8,468 nucleotides of DNA from Caulobacteraceae bacterium (GCA_030151985.1 JASLDZ010000358.1:1-8468); one strand, 5' to 3'; shown: positions 1 through 7,944, counted from the first letter of the stretch. Numbers and translations: made by a program. The notes: a model not told the origin generated them from the sequence alone.

Positions 1-932
1 GCGGGCGGGGCGCTCTCGGCCGGCTCAAGGCTCGAGGGGTGGGGCAGGGCGGCCGCATCGCCCGCCGGCGCGTTCGGGAGCGCCGGCTGCGGGGCGGACC
101 CGGTGGGCGAGGCGGAGCCCGGCGCGGGCGCGGCGGGCGGCGTTCCGGCGGCGGCCGGGTCGTCGAACTCCGGCAGGGCGTTCACGTCCACCACGCCGCC
201 CGTGATCTGCGACTGGCGGTTCTGCAGGTAGAAGCTGCGCAGCGTGGCGTAGTCGTCGGTCGACATCGCCTTCAGCCGCTTCAGGTCGTCGTCCACGTTG
301 GCGCGCAGGTCCAGCCCGCCGGCGATGCCCGTGCCGATCCCGACCGCGGTGCGGTGCGGGTAGTTGATCCAGGTGAAGGGGTTCAGCGCCACGTCGACCC
401 CCTGTCCCAGGCCGTCGCGCAGCGTCGTCGGGCCCAGCACCGGCACGTAGATGTAGGGACCCGGCTTCACCCCGGCGCGGCCCAGCGTCAGGCCGAACCC
501 GTTGTCGTGGTGGGGCACGCCCTCGTGCGCCATGACGTCGATCAGCCCGGCGAGCCCGACCGTGGAGTTCACCACGAAGCGGCCGGAACTCCGCGCGAAG
601 TCGCTCGGCCGGAACTGCAGGGCGTCGTTCACCGCCACCAGCGGCTCGCCCAGGTTCTGGAAGGCGTTGTGCAGCCCCGAACGCAGCGGGTTGGGGATCA
701 CCCGCTTGTAGAGGATCGCCGCGGGCCGGATCGCCACCCGGTCCAGCCACTGGCTGAAGGCGTAGGAGCGGCGGTTGAAGCCCTCCCACGGGTCGGCGTC
801 GGACGGTGAGGGCGCCGGCGCGGCGACGGGGCTCGTGGCGTGCTCGAAGCCGGTCTGCGCGCGAGCGGCCCCCGCGAGCGAAAGGGCCGCGAGCATGGCG
901 GCGGCCGACGACGTCAGGAGGGGTCCGCGCAT
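1..932 (-). CDS. mlaA: MlaA/VacJ-family outer-membrane lipid-asymmetry protein (3' end outside window)
   Basis: The reading frame is open from ATG at 932 to the left edge (310 codons, no stop), so the C-terminus is missing. The family forms an outer-membrane channel that removes misplaced phospholipids and hands them to the periplasmic carrier MlaC. Visible: a signal peptide at residues 1-25 ending ARA|Q; the family opening DPWEGFNRRSYAFS (47-60); NPLRSGLHNAFQNLGEP (81-97); RFVVNSTVGLAGLID (118-132); GVPHHDNGFGLTLGRAGVKPG (138-158, family GLP..EDFGQTLG..G); and GPYIYVPVLGPTTLRD (158-173). From about 255 on the tail is Ala/Pro-rich low complexity. The start is supported by GAGGA (plus-strand 937-941) 4 nt upstream and by the signal peptide. 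Odd: there is no lipobox cysteine, and no cysteine at all in the visible protein, although most MlaA proteins are lipoproteins. It is divergent from hpnI. Family assignment is firm; retention in the outer membrane without a lipid anchor is open. Confidence 0.9.
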   Translation of the reverse strand, partial: MRGPLLTSSAAAMLAALSLAGAARAQTGFEHATSPVAAPAPSPSDADPWEGFNRRSYAFSQWLDRVAIRPAAILYKRVIPNPLRSGLHNAFQNLGEPLVAVNDALQFRPSDFARSSGRFVVNSTVGLAGLIDVMAHEGVPHHDNGFGLTLGRAGVKPGPYIYVPVLGPTTLRDGLGQGVDVALNPFTWINYPHRTAVGIGTGIAGGLDLRANVDDDLKRLKAMSTDDYATLRSFYLQNRQSQITGGVVDVNALPEFDDPAAAGTPPAAPAPGSASPTGSAPQPALPNAPAGDAAALPHPSSLEPAESAPP

Positions 933-953
933 GCTGTCCTCGATGCTCCCGTG

Positions 954-977
954 CCGCCCGCCAAGCTTGGCGGGCGG
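954..977. promoter_or_regulatory. Perfect 24-bp palindrome in the mlaA/hpnI divergent gap
   Basis: Each half is CCGCCCGCCAAG, centred on a HindIII-type AAGCTT between bases 965 and 966. All 12 pairs match, and the symmetry breaks at 953/978. It lies 21 bp upstream of the mlaA ATG and 39 bp upstream of the hpnI GTG, the usual place for an operator shared by divergent promoters. No bound regulator can be named. It could instead form a hairpin in either 5' leader. Confidence 0.5.
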
Positions 978-1016
978 GCCTTGCCACGCCCGGCTCCAAA
1001 GCGGAAGAGCGCGGCT

Positions 1017-2174
1017 GTGGCCGCTGCGTTCCCGATCCTGTTGCAGAGCTTGTCGGCGATCGCGGCCGCCTTGGCGCTCGCGGGCTGCGGGTTCGCCCTG
1101 GCGGCCGGGCGGCTGGTGGGGCGATATCGTCTCTCCCGGCCGGAGAGCCGCGGCTCGGGTCGGGTCGCGCTGCTGAAGCCGCTCCATGGGGGCGAGCCGA
1201 ACCTGCGGAGGAATCTCGAGACCTTCCTGCGTCAGGACCATGCCGCCCCCGCCATCCTCTGGCTCGGCGTGCAGGACGAGGCCGACGCCGCGCTCCCGAC
1301 CGCCCACGCGCTCGCCGCGGCGCATCCCGGTCGTGTCCGTCTGGTGCTCGACCCGCGACGCAGGGGCTCCAACGCCAAGGTCGGCAACGTCATGAACCTG
1401 GCCGACGCGGCCGCCGGCGAGGGCGCGGACGTGGTGATCGTCACTGACAGCGACATCGCCGTCCCGCCGGGCTGGCTCTCCGCCGTCGCCGCGGCGGTGG
1501 ACGAGCCGCGCGCGGGCCTGGCGAGCTGCCTCTATTTCGGGACCGCGGCGCGCTCCGGCCTTCCCGCGCGGCTGGGAGCGATGGGCGTCTCCTACGGATT
1601 CCTTCCGCAGGGAGCGGTGGGGATCGCGGTGGGCGCGCGCCCCGCGATGGGCTCCACCCTGGCGCTTCGGCGCGAGACGCTGGAGGCGATCGGCGGCTTC
1701 GCGGCGGTCAAGGACGTGCTGGCGGACGACTACGAGCTGGGCCGGGCCGTGACGGGCTTGGGGCTGAAGGTCGTGCATCCGCCGGTGCTGGTCGCCCATG
1801 ACAGCGCCGAGTCCACGCTTGGCGAGCTGTGGCGTCACGAACTGCGCTGGGCGAGGACGATCCGAGGCCTCGACCCGGCGGGCTACGGCGGCAGCGTCGT
1901 CACCCATGCCGTGCCTCTGGCGCTGCTGTCGCTGGCGCTCGCTCCGGCGATCTGGTGGAGCTGGACGGCGCTAGCGGCGGCGATCCTCGCCCGCCTGTGG
2001 CTGAAAGGCCGCGTGGACGCGGTCGTGGGCGCCTCCAGCGGCCCTTGGTGGCTGCTGCCGTTCCGCGATATGCTATCGCTCGCCGTGTTCGTCGCCGCCT
2101 GGTTCGCCGCAAGGGTGGACTGGAGGGGGTCCCGTTTCCATGTGGGACGCGACGGCGGGCTCACGCCGGTCTGA
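1017..2174 (+). CDS. hpnI: Hopanoid biosynthesis glycosyltransferase HpnI
   Basis: A 385-residue, membrane-associated family 2/ceramide-glucosyltransferase-like enzyme. In established hopanoid work HpnI adds N-acetylglucosamine to bacteriohopanetetrol, the first step to BHT-glucosamine and BHT cyclitol ether. Visible: an N-terminal membrane segment (about 5-32); VALLKPLHGGEPNLRRNLETF (50-70), the typical opening of this subfamily; SNAKVGNVMNL (118-128); the metal/nucleotide-sugar motif TDSD (D144, D146); ADDYELG (236-242); an acceptor-side RHELRWART motif (273-281, compare QxxRW); and hydrophobic segments at about 294-328 and 346-365. The frame is open upstream into mlaA, but GTG 1017 gives the family length, removes that overlap and has GGAAGAG at 1002-1008. 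hpnJ follows 14 nt after the stop, so it is probably the first gene of an hpnIJK operon. Product confidence is high; the start is moderately sure. Confidence 0.9.
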   Translation: MAAAFPILLQSLSAIAAALALAGCGFALAAGRLVGRYRLSRPESRGSGRVALLKPLHGGEPNLRRNLETFLRQDHAAPAILWLGVQDEADAALPTAHALAAAHPGRVRLVLDPRRRGSNAKVGNVMNLADAAAGEGADVVIVTDSDIAVPPGWLSAVAAAVDEPRAGLASCLYFGTAARSGLPARLGAMGVSYGFLPQGAVGIAVGARPAMGSTLALRRETLEAIGGFAAVKDVLADDYELGRAVTGLGLKVVHPPVLVAHDSAESTLGELWRHELRWARTIRGLDPAGYGGSVVTHAVPLALLSLALAPAIWWSWTALAAAILARLWLKGRVDAVVGASSGPWWLLPFRDMLSLAVFVAAWFAARVDWRGSRFHVGRDGGLTPV

Positions 2175-2188
2175 AGGTCACCTGCCGC

Positions 2189-3619
2189 ATGTCTCTCCGC
2201 ACCCTCTTCCTGCAGGCGCCGTCGTTCGACGGCTTCGACGGCGGCGCGGGCAGCCGCTACCAGGCCAAGCGCGAGATCAGGAGCTTCTGGTTCCCCACTT
2301 GGCTGGCCCAGCCCGCCGCCCTGGTCGAGAACTCCAAGCTGATCGACGCGCCGCCCGCCGGTATCCAGCTGGCCGAGGTGCTGGCGCAGGCGAACGACTT
2401 CGACCTCGTGGTGATGCACACCTCGGTGCCGTCCTTCACCTCCGACGTGAAGTGCGCCGAGGCGCTGAAGGGCGCGAACCCCAAGCTCAAGATCGGCATG
2501 ATCGGCGCCAAGGTGGCGGTGAAGTCCGACGAATCGCTCAGCGACGCGCCGGTGATCGACTTCGTGGCGAGGAACGAGTTCGACTTCACGATCAAGGAGG
2601 TCGCCGACGGCCTGCCGTGGTCTCAGATCCTCGGCCTCTCCTACCGCAACGAGGAGGGCAACGTCGTCCACAACCCCGACCGGCCGATCCTGGAGGAGAT
2701 GGACGCCCTGCCGAGCGTGGTGCCGATCTACCAGCGCGACCTGAAGATCGAGGACTACTTCATCGGCTACCTGAAGCACCCCTACATCTCGGTCTACACC
2801 GGCCGGGGCTGCAAGAGCCGCTGCACCTTCTGCCTGTGGCCCCAGACCGTGGGCGGCCACCGCTATCGCACCCGCTCGGTCGAGAACGTCGTGGCCGAGA
2901 TCGCCGACGCCAAGCGCCGCTTCCCTCAGGTGAAGGAGTTCTTCTTCGACGACGACACCTTCACCGACGACCTGCCCCGCGCGGAAGCCATCGCCGAGGG
3001 GCTGGGCAAGCTGGGCGTCACCTGGAGCTGCAACGCCAAGGCCAATGTGCCGCGCTCCACGCTGGAGAAGCTGAAGGCCGGCGGCCTGCGCCTCCTGCTG
3101 GTCGGCTACGAGTCCGGCGACCAGCAGATCCTGCACAACATCAAGAAGGGCATGCGGATCGAGGTGGCCGAGAAGTTCACGCAGGACTGCCACGACCTCG
3201 GCATCCAGATCCACGGCACCTTCATCGTCGGCCTCCCCGGCGAGACGCTGGAGACGCTCGAGAAGACCAAGGCCTGGGCGCGCAAGATCAACCCGCACAC
3301 CATCCAGGTGTCCCTGGCCGCGCCTTATCCCGGCACCTTCCTCTACGACCAGGCGGTCGAGAACGGCTGGCTCGACGCCGCCAACGCCGAGCTGATCGAC
3401 GACAAGGGCGTGCAGATCGCGCCCCTGCACTATCCGGGCACGCTGACGCACGACCAGATCTTCCACTCGGTCGAGGACTTCTACAAGAAGTTCTATTTCC
3501 GCCCGTCGAAGGTCGGCTCCATCGTCAAGGAGATGGTGATGGATTTCGACATGATGAAGCGCCGCCTGCGCGAGGGCGTCGAGTTCGCGGCGTTCCTGAA
3601 GGAGCGCAAGGCGGCGTGA
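2189..3619 (+). CDS. hpnJ: Hopanoid biosynthesis radical SAM protein HpnJ
   Basis: A 476-residue B12-binding-domain-type radical SAM enzyme. In Burkholderia cenocepacia HpnJ is needed to turn BHT-glucosamine into BHT cyclitol ether, a ring contraction of the sugar head group. Visible: N-terminal MSLRTLFLQAPSFDGFDGGAG, typical of HpnJ; a Rossmann-like region (about 55-140, DLVVMHTSVPSF at 72-83) with no DxHxxG cobalamin motif; the 4Fe-4S cluster motif C208-x3-C212-x2-C215 in GRGCKSRCTFC; EFFFDDDTFTDD (250-261); LLLVGYESGDQQIL (302-315); HGTFIVGLPGET (342-353); and a C-terminal helical part with DFDMMKRRLREG (452-463). ATG 2189 has GAAGGT at 2173-2178, overlapping the hpnI stop, and gives the normal family length. 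The TGA stop overlaps the hpnK GTG start in GTGA. Identification is by motif and overall pattern and is confident. Confidence 0.93.
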   Translation: MSLRTLFLQAPSFDGFDGGAGSRYQAKREIRSFWFPTWLAQPAALVENSKLIDAPPAGIQLAEVLAQANDFDLVVMHTSVPSFTSDVKCAEALKGANPKLKIGMIGAKVAVKSDESLSDAPVIDFVARNEFDFTIKEVADGLPWSQILGLSYRNEEGNVVHNPDRPILEEMDALPSVVPIYQRDLKIEDYFIGYLKHPYISVYTGRGCKSRCTFCLWPQTVGGHRYRTRSVENVVAEIADAKRRFPQVKEFFFDDDTFTDDLPRAEAIAEGLGKLGVTWSCNAKANVPRSTLEKLKAGGLRLLLVGYESGDQQILHNIKKGMRIEVAEKFTQDCHDLGIQIHGTFIVGLPGETLETLEKTKAWARKINPHTIQVSLAAPYPGTFLYDQAVENGWLDAANAELIDDKGVQIAPLHYPGTLTHDQIFHSVEDFYKKFYFRPSKVGSIVKEMVMDFDMMKRRLREGVEFAAFLKERKAA

Positions 3620-4605
3620 CCTTCTTCTCCTCCCCTGCGCAGCGGGGGAGGGGGACCACCGAAGGTGGTGGAGGGGGCCCCGCGCACTCGACCGTCGCGG
3701 CTGGATCGCCCCCTCCGTCGCCCCGGATCGAGCCCGGGACGCCACCTCCCCCGCTTCGCAGGGGAGGAGAGGCGCGCCTCATCGTCACCGCCGACGACTT
3801 CGGCGCCGCGCTGGAGGTCAACGAGGCGGTCGAGCGCGCCTTTACGCAAGGGATCCTGCGCGCCGCCTCCCTGATGGTCGCCGCGCCAGGCTGCGCCGAC
3901 GCGGTCGAGCGCGCCCGCCGCCTGCCGGGTCTGCGCGTCGGCCTGCACCTCGTGCTGGTGGAGGGGCGGCCGATGCTCCCCGCCTCGCAGTTGCCCGACC
4001 TGACGCGGGACGGCTTCTTCCGCCGCGACATGACGGCCGCGGCGGTGGACATGTTCTTCAAGCCGCGCGTGCGCCGCCAGCTGTACGCCGAGGTCCGGGC
4101 CCAGTTCGAGGCGTTCGCCGCCACGGGCCTGGCGCTCGACCACGTCAACACCCACAAGCACTTCCACCTGCACCCGACGATCTCGGGCGCTATCCTCGAC
4201 ATCGGGCGCGACTACGGCCTCTCCGCCAGCCGCGCGCCGGTGGAGCCCCGCGCCGTGCTCGCCGCCGCCGACCCTGGCTACGCCGCCAAGCCCGCGCTTG
4301 TCACCGAACCGTGGGCGCGGCTGGTGCGTGCGCGCTTCCGCCGCCGTGGGGTGACCGTGGCCGACCAGGTGTTCGGCCTCGCCTGGTCGGGCGCCATGAC
4401 CCCCGCCCGCGTCGCCGGCCTGATCCGCCACCTGCCCTCCGGCCTGACCGAGCTCTACACCCATCCCGCCACGGCCGGCGGCTGGGAGGGCGAGGCGCCG
4501 GGCTACGCCTACACGGAGGAGCTGGAGGCGCTGACCTCGCCCGAGGTGATCGCGGCGGTGGCGGAGCGCGGCGCCGTGCTCGGCGGCTTCACCGACTTCG
4601 CCTGA
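3616..4605 (+). CDS. hpnK: Hopanoid biosynthesis-associated deacetylase HpnK, with repeat-encoded N-terminal extension
   Basis: A ChbG/YdjC-type carbohydrate deacetylase. HpnK removes the acetyl group from BHT-N-acetylglucosamine, between the HpnI and HpnJ steps. Visible (329 residues from GTG): the metal motif RLIVTADDFG (54-63, D60/D61); GLHLVLVEG (109-117, H111); DHVNTHKHFHLHP (175-187); YTHPA (281-285); and C-terminal GFTDFA. Family members begin almost directly at (M)xRLIVTADDFG, giving about 280 residues. Here the only usual start upstream of that motif is GTG 3616, overlapping the hpnJ stop as GTGA. Residues 4-52, mostly Gly, Pro, Ser and Arg, are encoded by a palindromic repeat that reads through without a stop. 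All catalytic motifs remain, so the enzyme is probably functional with a disordered tail. Alternatives are a rare non-standard start inside the repeat, or loss of efficient translation. Function is sure; the N-terminus is not. Confidence 0.85.
   Translation: MTFFSSPAQRGRGTTEGGGGGPAHSTVAAGSPPPSPRIEPGTPPPPLRRGGEARLIVTADDFGAALEVNEAVERAFTQGILRAASLMVAAPGCADAVERARRLPGLRVGLHLVLVEGRPMLPASQLPDLTRDGFFRRDMTAAAVDMFFKPRVRRQLYAEVRAQFEAFAATGLALDHVNTHKHFHLHPTISGAILDIGRDYGLSASRAPVEPRAVLAAADPGYAAKPALVTEPWARLVRARFRRRGVTVADQVFGLAWSGAMTPARVAGLIRHLPSGLTELYTHPATAGGWEGEAPGYAYTEELEALTSPEVIAAVAERGAVLGGFTDFA
3624..3772. repeat. REP-pair-like palindromic element inside the hpnK 5' end
   Basis: The outer arms 3627-3654 and 3742-3769 are inverted repeats, 26 of 28 bases matching by eye. 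Each arm contains a 23-nt hairpin (3629-3651 and 3745-3767) with stem CCTCCCC/GGGGAGG plus inner GC pairs and a 3-nt loop. Internal to these are the hairpin ACCACC-GAA-GGTGGT (3655-3669) and a second inverted pair, GGAGGGGGC (3669-3677) against GCCCCCTCC at about 3708-3716. This is the layout of short non-coding mobile repeats built from two inverted REPs. No flanking target duplication was recognised. A related element lies at 7776-7938. Confidence 0.8.
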
Positions 4606-4621
4606 GCTTGCGCCTGGGGGC

Positions 4622-4638
4622 GACGCTTTCTAAGCGTC
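4622..4638. promoter_or_regulatory. Short hairpin just before the murC start
   Basis: GACGCTT-TCT-AAGCGTC is a perfect 7-bp stem with a 3-nt loop. It ends 5 nt before the murC ATG and occupies the place where a Shine-Dalgarno sequence would sit; no clear one is seen. The whole hpnK-murC gap is 38 nt. The hairpin could affect murC initiation or partly separate hpn from mur expression. There is no T-tract, so it is not a convincing terminator. Confidence 0.35.
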
Positions 4639-4643
4639 AGCCT

Positions 4644-6064
<1,421 letters not shown>

Positions 6065-6068
<4 letters not shown>

Positions 6069-6511
6069 CCGCGATCACCGGCGGCTGCCAGTGCGGGGCG
6101 GTGCGCTATGCGCTCTCCGCCACGCCGACGACGGAGTTCTGCCACTGCCGCCTGTGCCAGCGGGCGACGGGCGGGGTGTTCGCGGCGCTGTCGATGGTGA
6201 AGACCGCCGAGCTGACGTGGACCAAGGGCGCGCCCGCCTACTTCAGGAGCTCTACCGTCGCCCGCCGCGGCTTCTGCCGCGACTGCGGCACGCCGCTCAC
6301 CTTCGAGTACGACGGCAAGGATCGGTTGGAGGTCACCACCGGCAGCCTCGACGACCCGGAGGTGGCGCCGCTGAAGGAGCACTTCGGCGTGGAGAGCCGC
6401 GTCTCCTGGCTCAAGCTCTGCGACGACCTGCCCCAGCACCGCACCGGCGAAGGCGCGGACTCGCCGGTGAACGACGCAGGCTTCGCCTCCAACCAGGTGC
6501 GCGCGGAGTGA
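6065..6511 (+). CDS. GFA/CENP-V-like zinc-binding protein
   Basis: A 148-residue protein of the GFA (glutathione-dependent formaldehyde-activating/CENP-V-like) fold, a small cysteine-rich zinc domain. Visible: GGCQCGAVRY (6-15, C8 and C10); FCHCRLC (25-31, C26, C28, C31); GFCRDCGTPL (69-78, C71, C74); VTTGSLDDP (90-98); and the C-terminal family segment HFGVESRVSWLKLCDDLP (106-123). The structural zinc ligands are thus all present. The name promises more than is known: most members have no proven enzyme activity, and some may bind or scavenge small thiols. Its GTG start overlaps the murC stop as GTGA, and its TGA overlaps the murB start the same way, so it is co-transcribed and probably translationally coupled with two essential cell-wall genes. 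Family is firm; role is unknown. Confidence 0.9.
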
Positions 6512-7440
6512 GCAGCTGGCGCGACCGGCTGCCCCCCGTCCGCGGCCGGCTGGCGTTCGACGAGCCGCTGGCGCCGTTCACCTGGCTCCGCGTCGGTGGG
6601 CCGGCGGACGTGCTGTTCCTGCCCGCCGACGAGGATGACCTCGCGAGCTTCCTCAACGGCCTGGACGCGGCCGTGCCGCTGACCGTGCTCGGCGTTGGCT
6701 CGAACACGCTGGTGCGCGACGGGGGCGTGGAGGGTGTGGTCGTGCGGCTCGGCAAGGCGTTCGCAGGCGTCGAGGCGCAGGATGGCGCGCGTATCCGGGC
6801 GGGCGCGGCGGCGCTGGATGCGGCGGTCTCGCGCGCGGCGGCGAAGGCGGGGATCGCGGGGCTGGAGTTCTACACCGGCGTGCCCGGCTCGATCGGCGGC
6901 GCGGTGGTGATGAACGCCGGCTGCTACGGCCAGGAGACAAACGAAGTGCTGGTCGAGGCCTTCGCCCTGACCCGCTCCGGCCAGCCGATCACCCTGTCGA
7001 ACGCCGACATGGGCTACAGCTACCGCCATTCGGACGCGGTGGACGCCCGGCAGCTGATCTTCACCGGCGCCCTCTTCGCCGGGACGCCGGACGACCCGGC
7101 CGCCGTCCAGTCCCGCATGGACGCCATCACCGCCCGCCGCGAGGCCAGCCAGCCGATCCGCGAGAAGACGGGCGGCTCGACCTTCAAGAACCCGGTGACG
7201 GCGGACGGCGAGAAGCTCAGCGCCTGGCGGTGCGTCGACGAGGCCGGCTGGCGCGGCCGGCTGCACGTGGAGACCGGCGGCGGCGCGATGTTCAGCCCCC
7301 AGCACGCCAACTTCCTCATCAACCCCGGCGAAGCCACCGCCGCCGACCTGGAGGGCCTGGGCGAGGCGGTTCGGGCGGACGTGCTGGCGAAGTCAAGCGT
7401 GCGGCTGGAGTGGGAGGTGAAGCGGGTGGGACGGGGCTAG
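6508..7440 (+). CDS. murB: UDP-N-acetylmuramate dehydrogenase (UDP-N-acetylenolpyruvoylglucosamine reductase) MurB
   Basis: A 310-residue FAD enzyme that reduces UDP-GlcNAc-enolpyruvate to UDP-MurNAc with NADPH, supplying the MurC substrate. Visible: TWLRVGGPADVLFLP (25-39); the FAD-binding LGVGSNTLVRDGG (61-73); GVPGSIGGAVVMNAGCYGQE (124-143); YSYRHS (170-175) with the probable catalytic R173; GGSTFKNP (222-229) with the proton-donor S224; HANFLIN (266-272); and C-terminal LEWEVKRVG (300-308), where E303 is the likely catalytic glutamate. The short single-domain form and YRHS match the type II class. The segment GWRGRLHVETGGGAMFS (247-263) looks a few residues longer than the usual AGxxGxxxGGAxxS turn. 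GTG 6508 overlaps the upstream TGA, giving normal family length. The only Shine-Dalgarno-like bases are GGAG at 6505-6508. Confidence 0.95.
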   Translation: MSSWRDRLPPVRGRLAFDEPLAPFTWLRVGGPADVLFLPADEDDLASFLNGLDAAVPLTVLGVGSNTLVRDGGVEGVVVRLGKAFAGVEAQDGARIRAGAAALDAAVSRAAAKAGIAGLEFYTGVPGSIGGAVVMNAGCYGQETNEVLVEAFALTRSGQPITLSNADMGYSYRHSDAVDARQLIFTGALFAGTPDDPAAVQSRMDAITARREASQPIREKTGGSTFKNPVTADGEKLSAWRCVDEAGWRGRLHVETGGGAMFSPQHANFLINPGEATAADLEGLGEAVRADVLAKSSVRLEWEVKRVGRG

Positions 7441-7483
7441 CCTGAAACTCCTGAGCAGATCGGACTCGGAGCGGCGGTCCAGT

Positions 7484-7738
7484 CTAAAGCCATCCCAACG
7501 CCAAGCTCATCATCCATAACCCACCCAAGAACGGAAAGGCGAGAAAGATCAGATTTATGCGAAAACGGCGAGGATCATCGCTCTTGTTGAGCCACCTCAT
7601 GTTCCTTCTGCCGAGATAGATGCGATTCTGCGCTATGGCGGTCCAGAAGCACCAAATCATGGTTGCAACGATTGTCGCACCCATTAGAAATAGCAAGTAG
7701 CTGGCCCACATTCCCGCCCCCTCGTGTCCGGCAACCAT
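7484..7738 (-). CDS. Small two-helix membrane protein of unknown function
   Basis: I do not recognise this protein. From ATG 7738 it is 84 residues. A hydrophobic segment (about 10-36, WASYLLFLMGATIVATMIWC) is followed by a basic, polar stretch with YLGRRNMRWLNKSDDPRRFR, then a second hydrophobic segment (about 62-84, NLIFLAFPFLGGLWMMSLALG). The frame extends to 7786, but that start lies in the palindromic repeat and is unlikely. A shorter start at 7711 (MWASYLL) has GAGGGGG-type purines upstream and is an equal candidate. The coding stretch is clearly lower in GC than its neighbours (about 52% by hand count over 7501-7740). It converges on murB with a 43-nt gap. Loop charge suggests the basic loop is cytoplasmic. 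It may be recently acquired or poorly conserved. Confidence 0.55.
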   Translation of the reverse strand: MVAGHEGAGMWASYLLFLMGATIVATMIWCFWTAIAQNRIYLGRRNMRWLNKSDDPRRFRINLIFLAFPFLGGLWMMSLALGWL

Positions 7739-7775
7739 ATTAGCGCCCTTGGAGGTCGCCGACGCAGAGTTCCTG

Positions 7776-7938
7776 ATCTCCCCCATCGCAGATGGGGGAG
7801 TACGGCGGAGCCGGGAGGGGGCCGCTCGCGCAGCGAGCGGAACGCCGCACGCTCCAGCGTAGCGGCTGTGTTTTCCGCGCTATCGCGCGGCCCCCTCGTC
7901 GCTCCGCGACACTCCCCCATGCACGGCATGGGGGAGAT
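7776..7938. repeat. REP-pair-like palindromic element, second copy type
   Basis: The outer hairpins are CTCCCCCAT-CGCAG-ATGGGGGAG (7778-7800) and CTCCCCCATGC-ACG-GCATGGGGGAG (7912-7936), mirror images at the two ends. Inside are GAGGGGGCCGC facing GCGGCCCCCTC, a perfect hairpin CCGCTCGC-GCA-GCGAGCGG (7822-7840), and CCGCGC-TATC-GCGCGG (7876-7891). Length and plan match the 3624-3772 element: end hairpins with a CTCCCC/GGGGAG stem around a GC core, then an inner GGGGGCC/GGCCCCC pair. The loops and core differ. It fills the gap between the two small minus-strand genes, and its right hairpin ends 8 nt from the stop of the second, so it could also act as an RNA end-stabilising structure. Confidence 0.8.
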
Positions 7939-7944
7939 GATAGG

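Noticed and set aside
25..999. Long minus-strand frame of 324 codons over the left end
   Set aside because: Arg/Gly/Ala-rich shadow product with no motifs. The real gene is mlaA in another minus frame, recognised by conserved family segments.
840..1016. Upstream extension of hpnI from GTG 840
   Set aside because: It would overlap the mlaA start, read through the palindrome, and add 59 residues unlike the family. GTG 1017 gives the family length.
2140..3615. The plus frame that continues upstream of HpnK through hpnJ
   Set aside because: It is the wrong frame over hpnJ and has Arg/Pro-rich content; the GTG overlapping the hpnJ stop is the natural start.
1883..3745. 620-codon minus-strand frame opposite hpnI and hpnJ
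   Set aside because: Antisense shadow of GC-rich coding DNA, rich in Arg/Leu/Val/His without any domain; hpnI and hpnJ on the plus strand are certain.
7739..7786. N-terminal extension of the small membrane protein to ATG 7786
   Set aside because: The extra start falls inside the end hairpin of the repeat; starts at 7738 or 7711 are more natural.
7776..7938. CRISPR or intrinsic terminator reading of the hairpins
   Set aside because: There are no regularly spaced direct repeats with spacers and no T-tracts after the stems; the mirror-image layout fits a REP pair.
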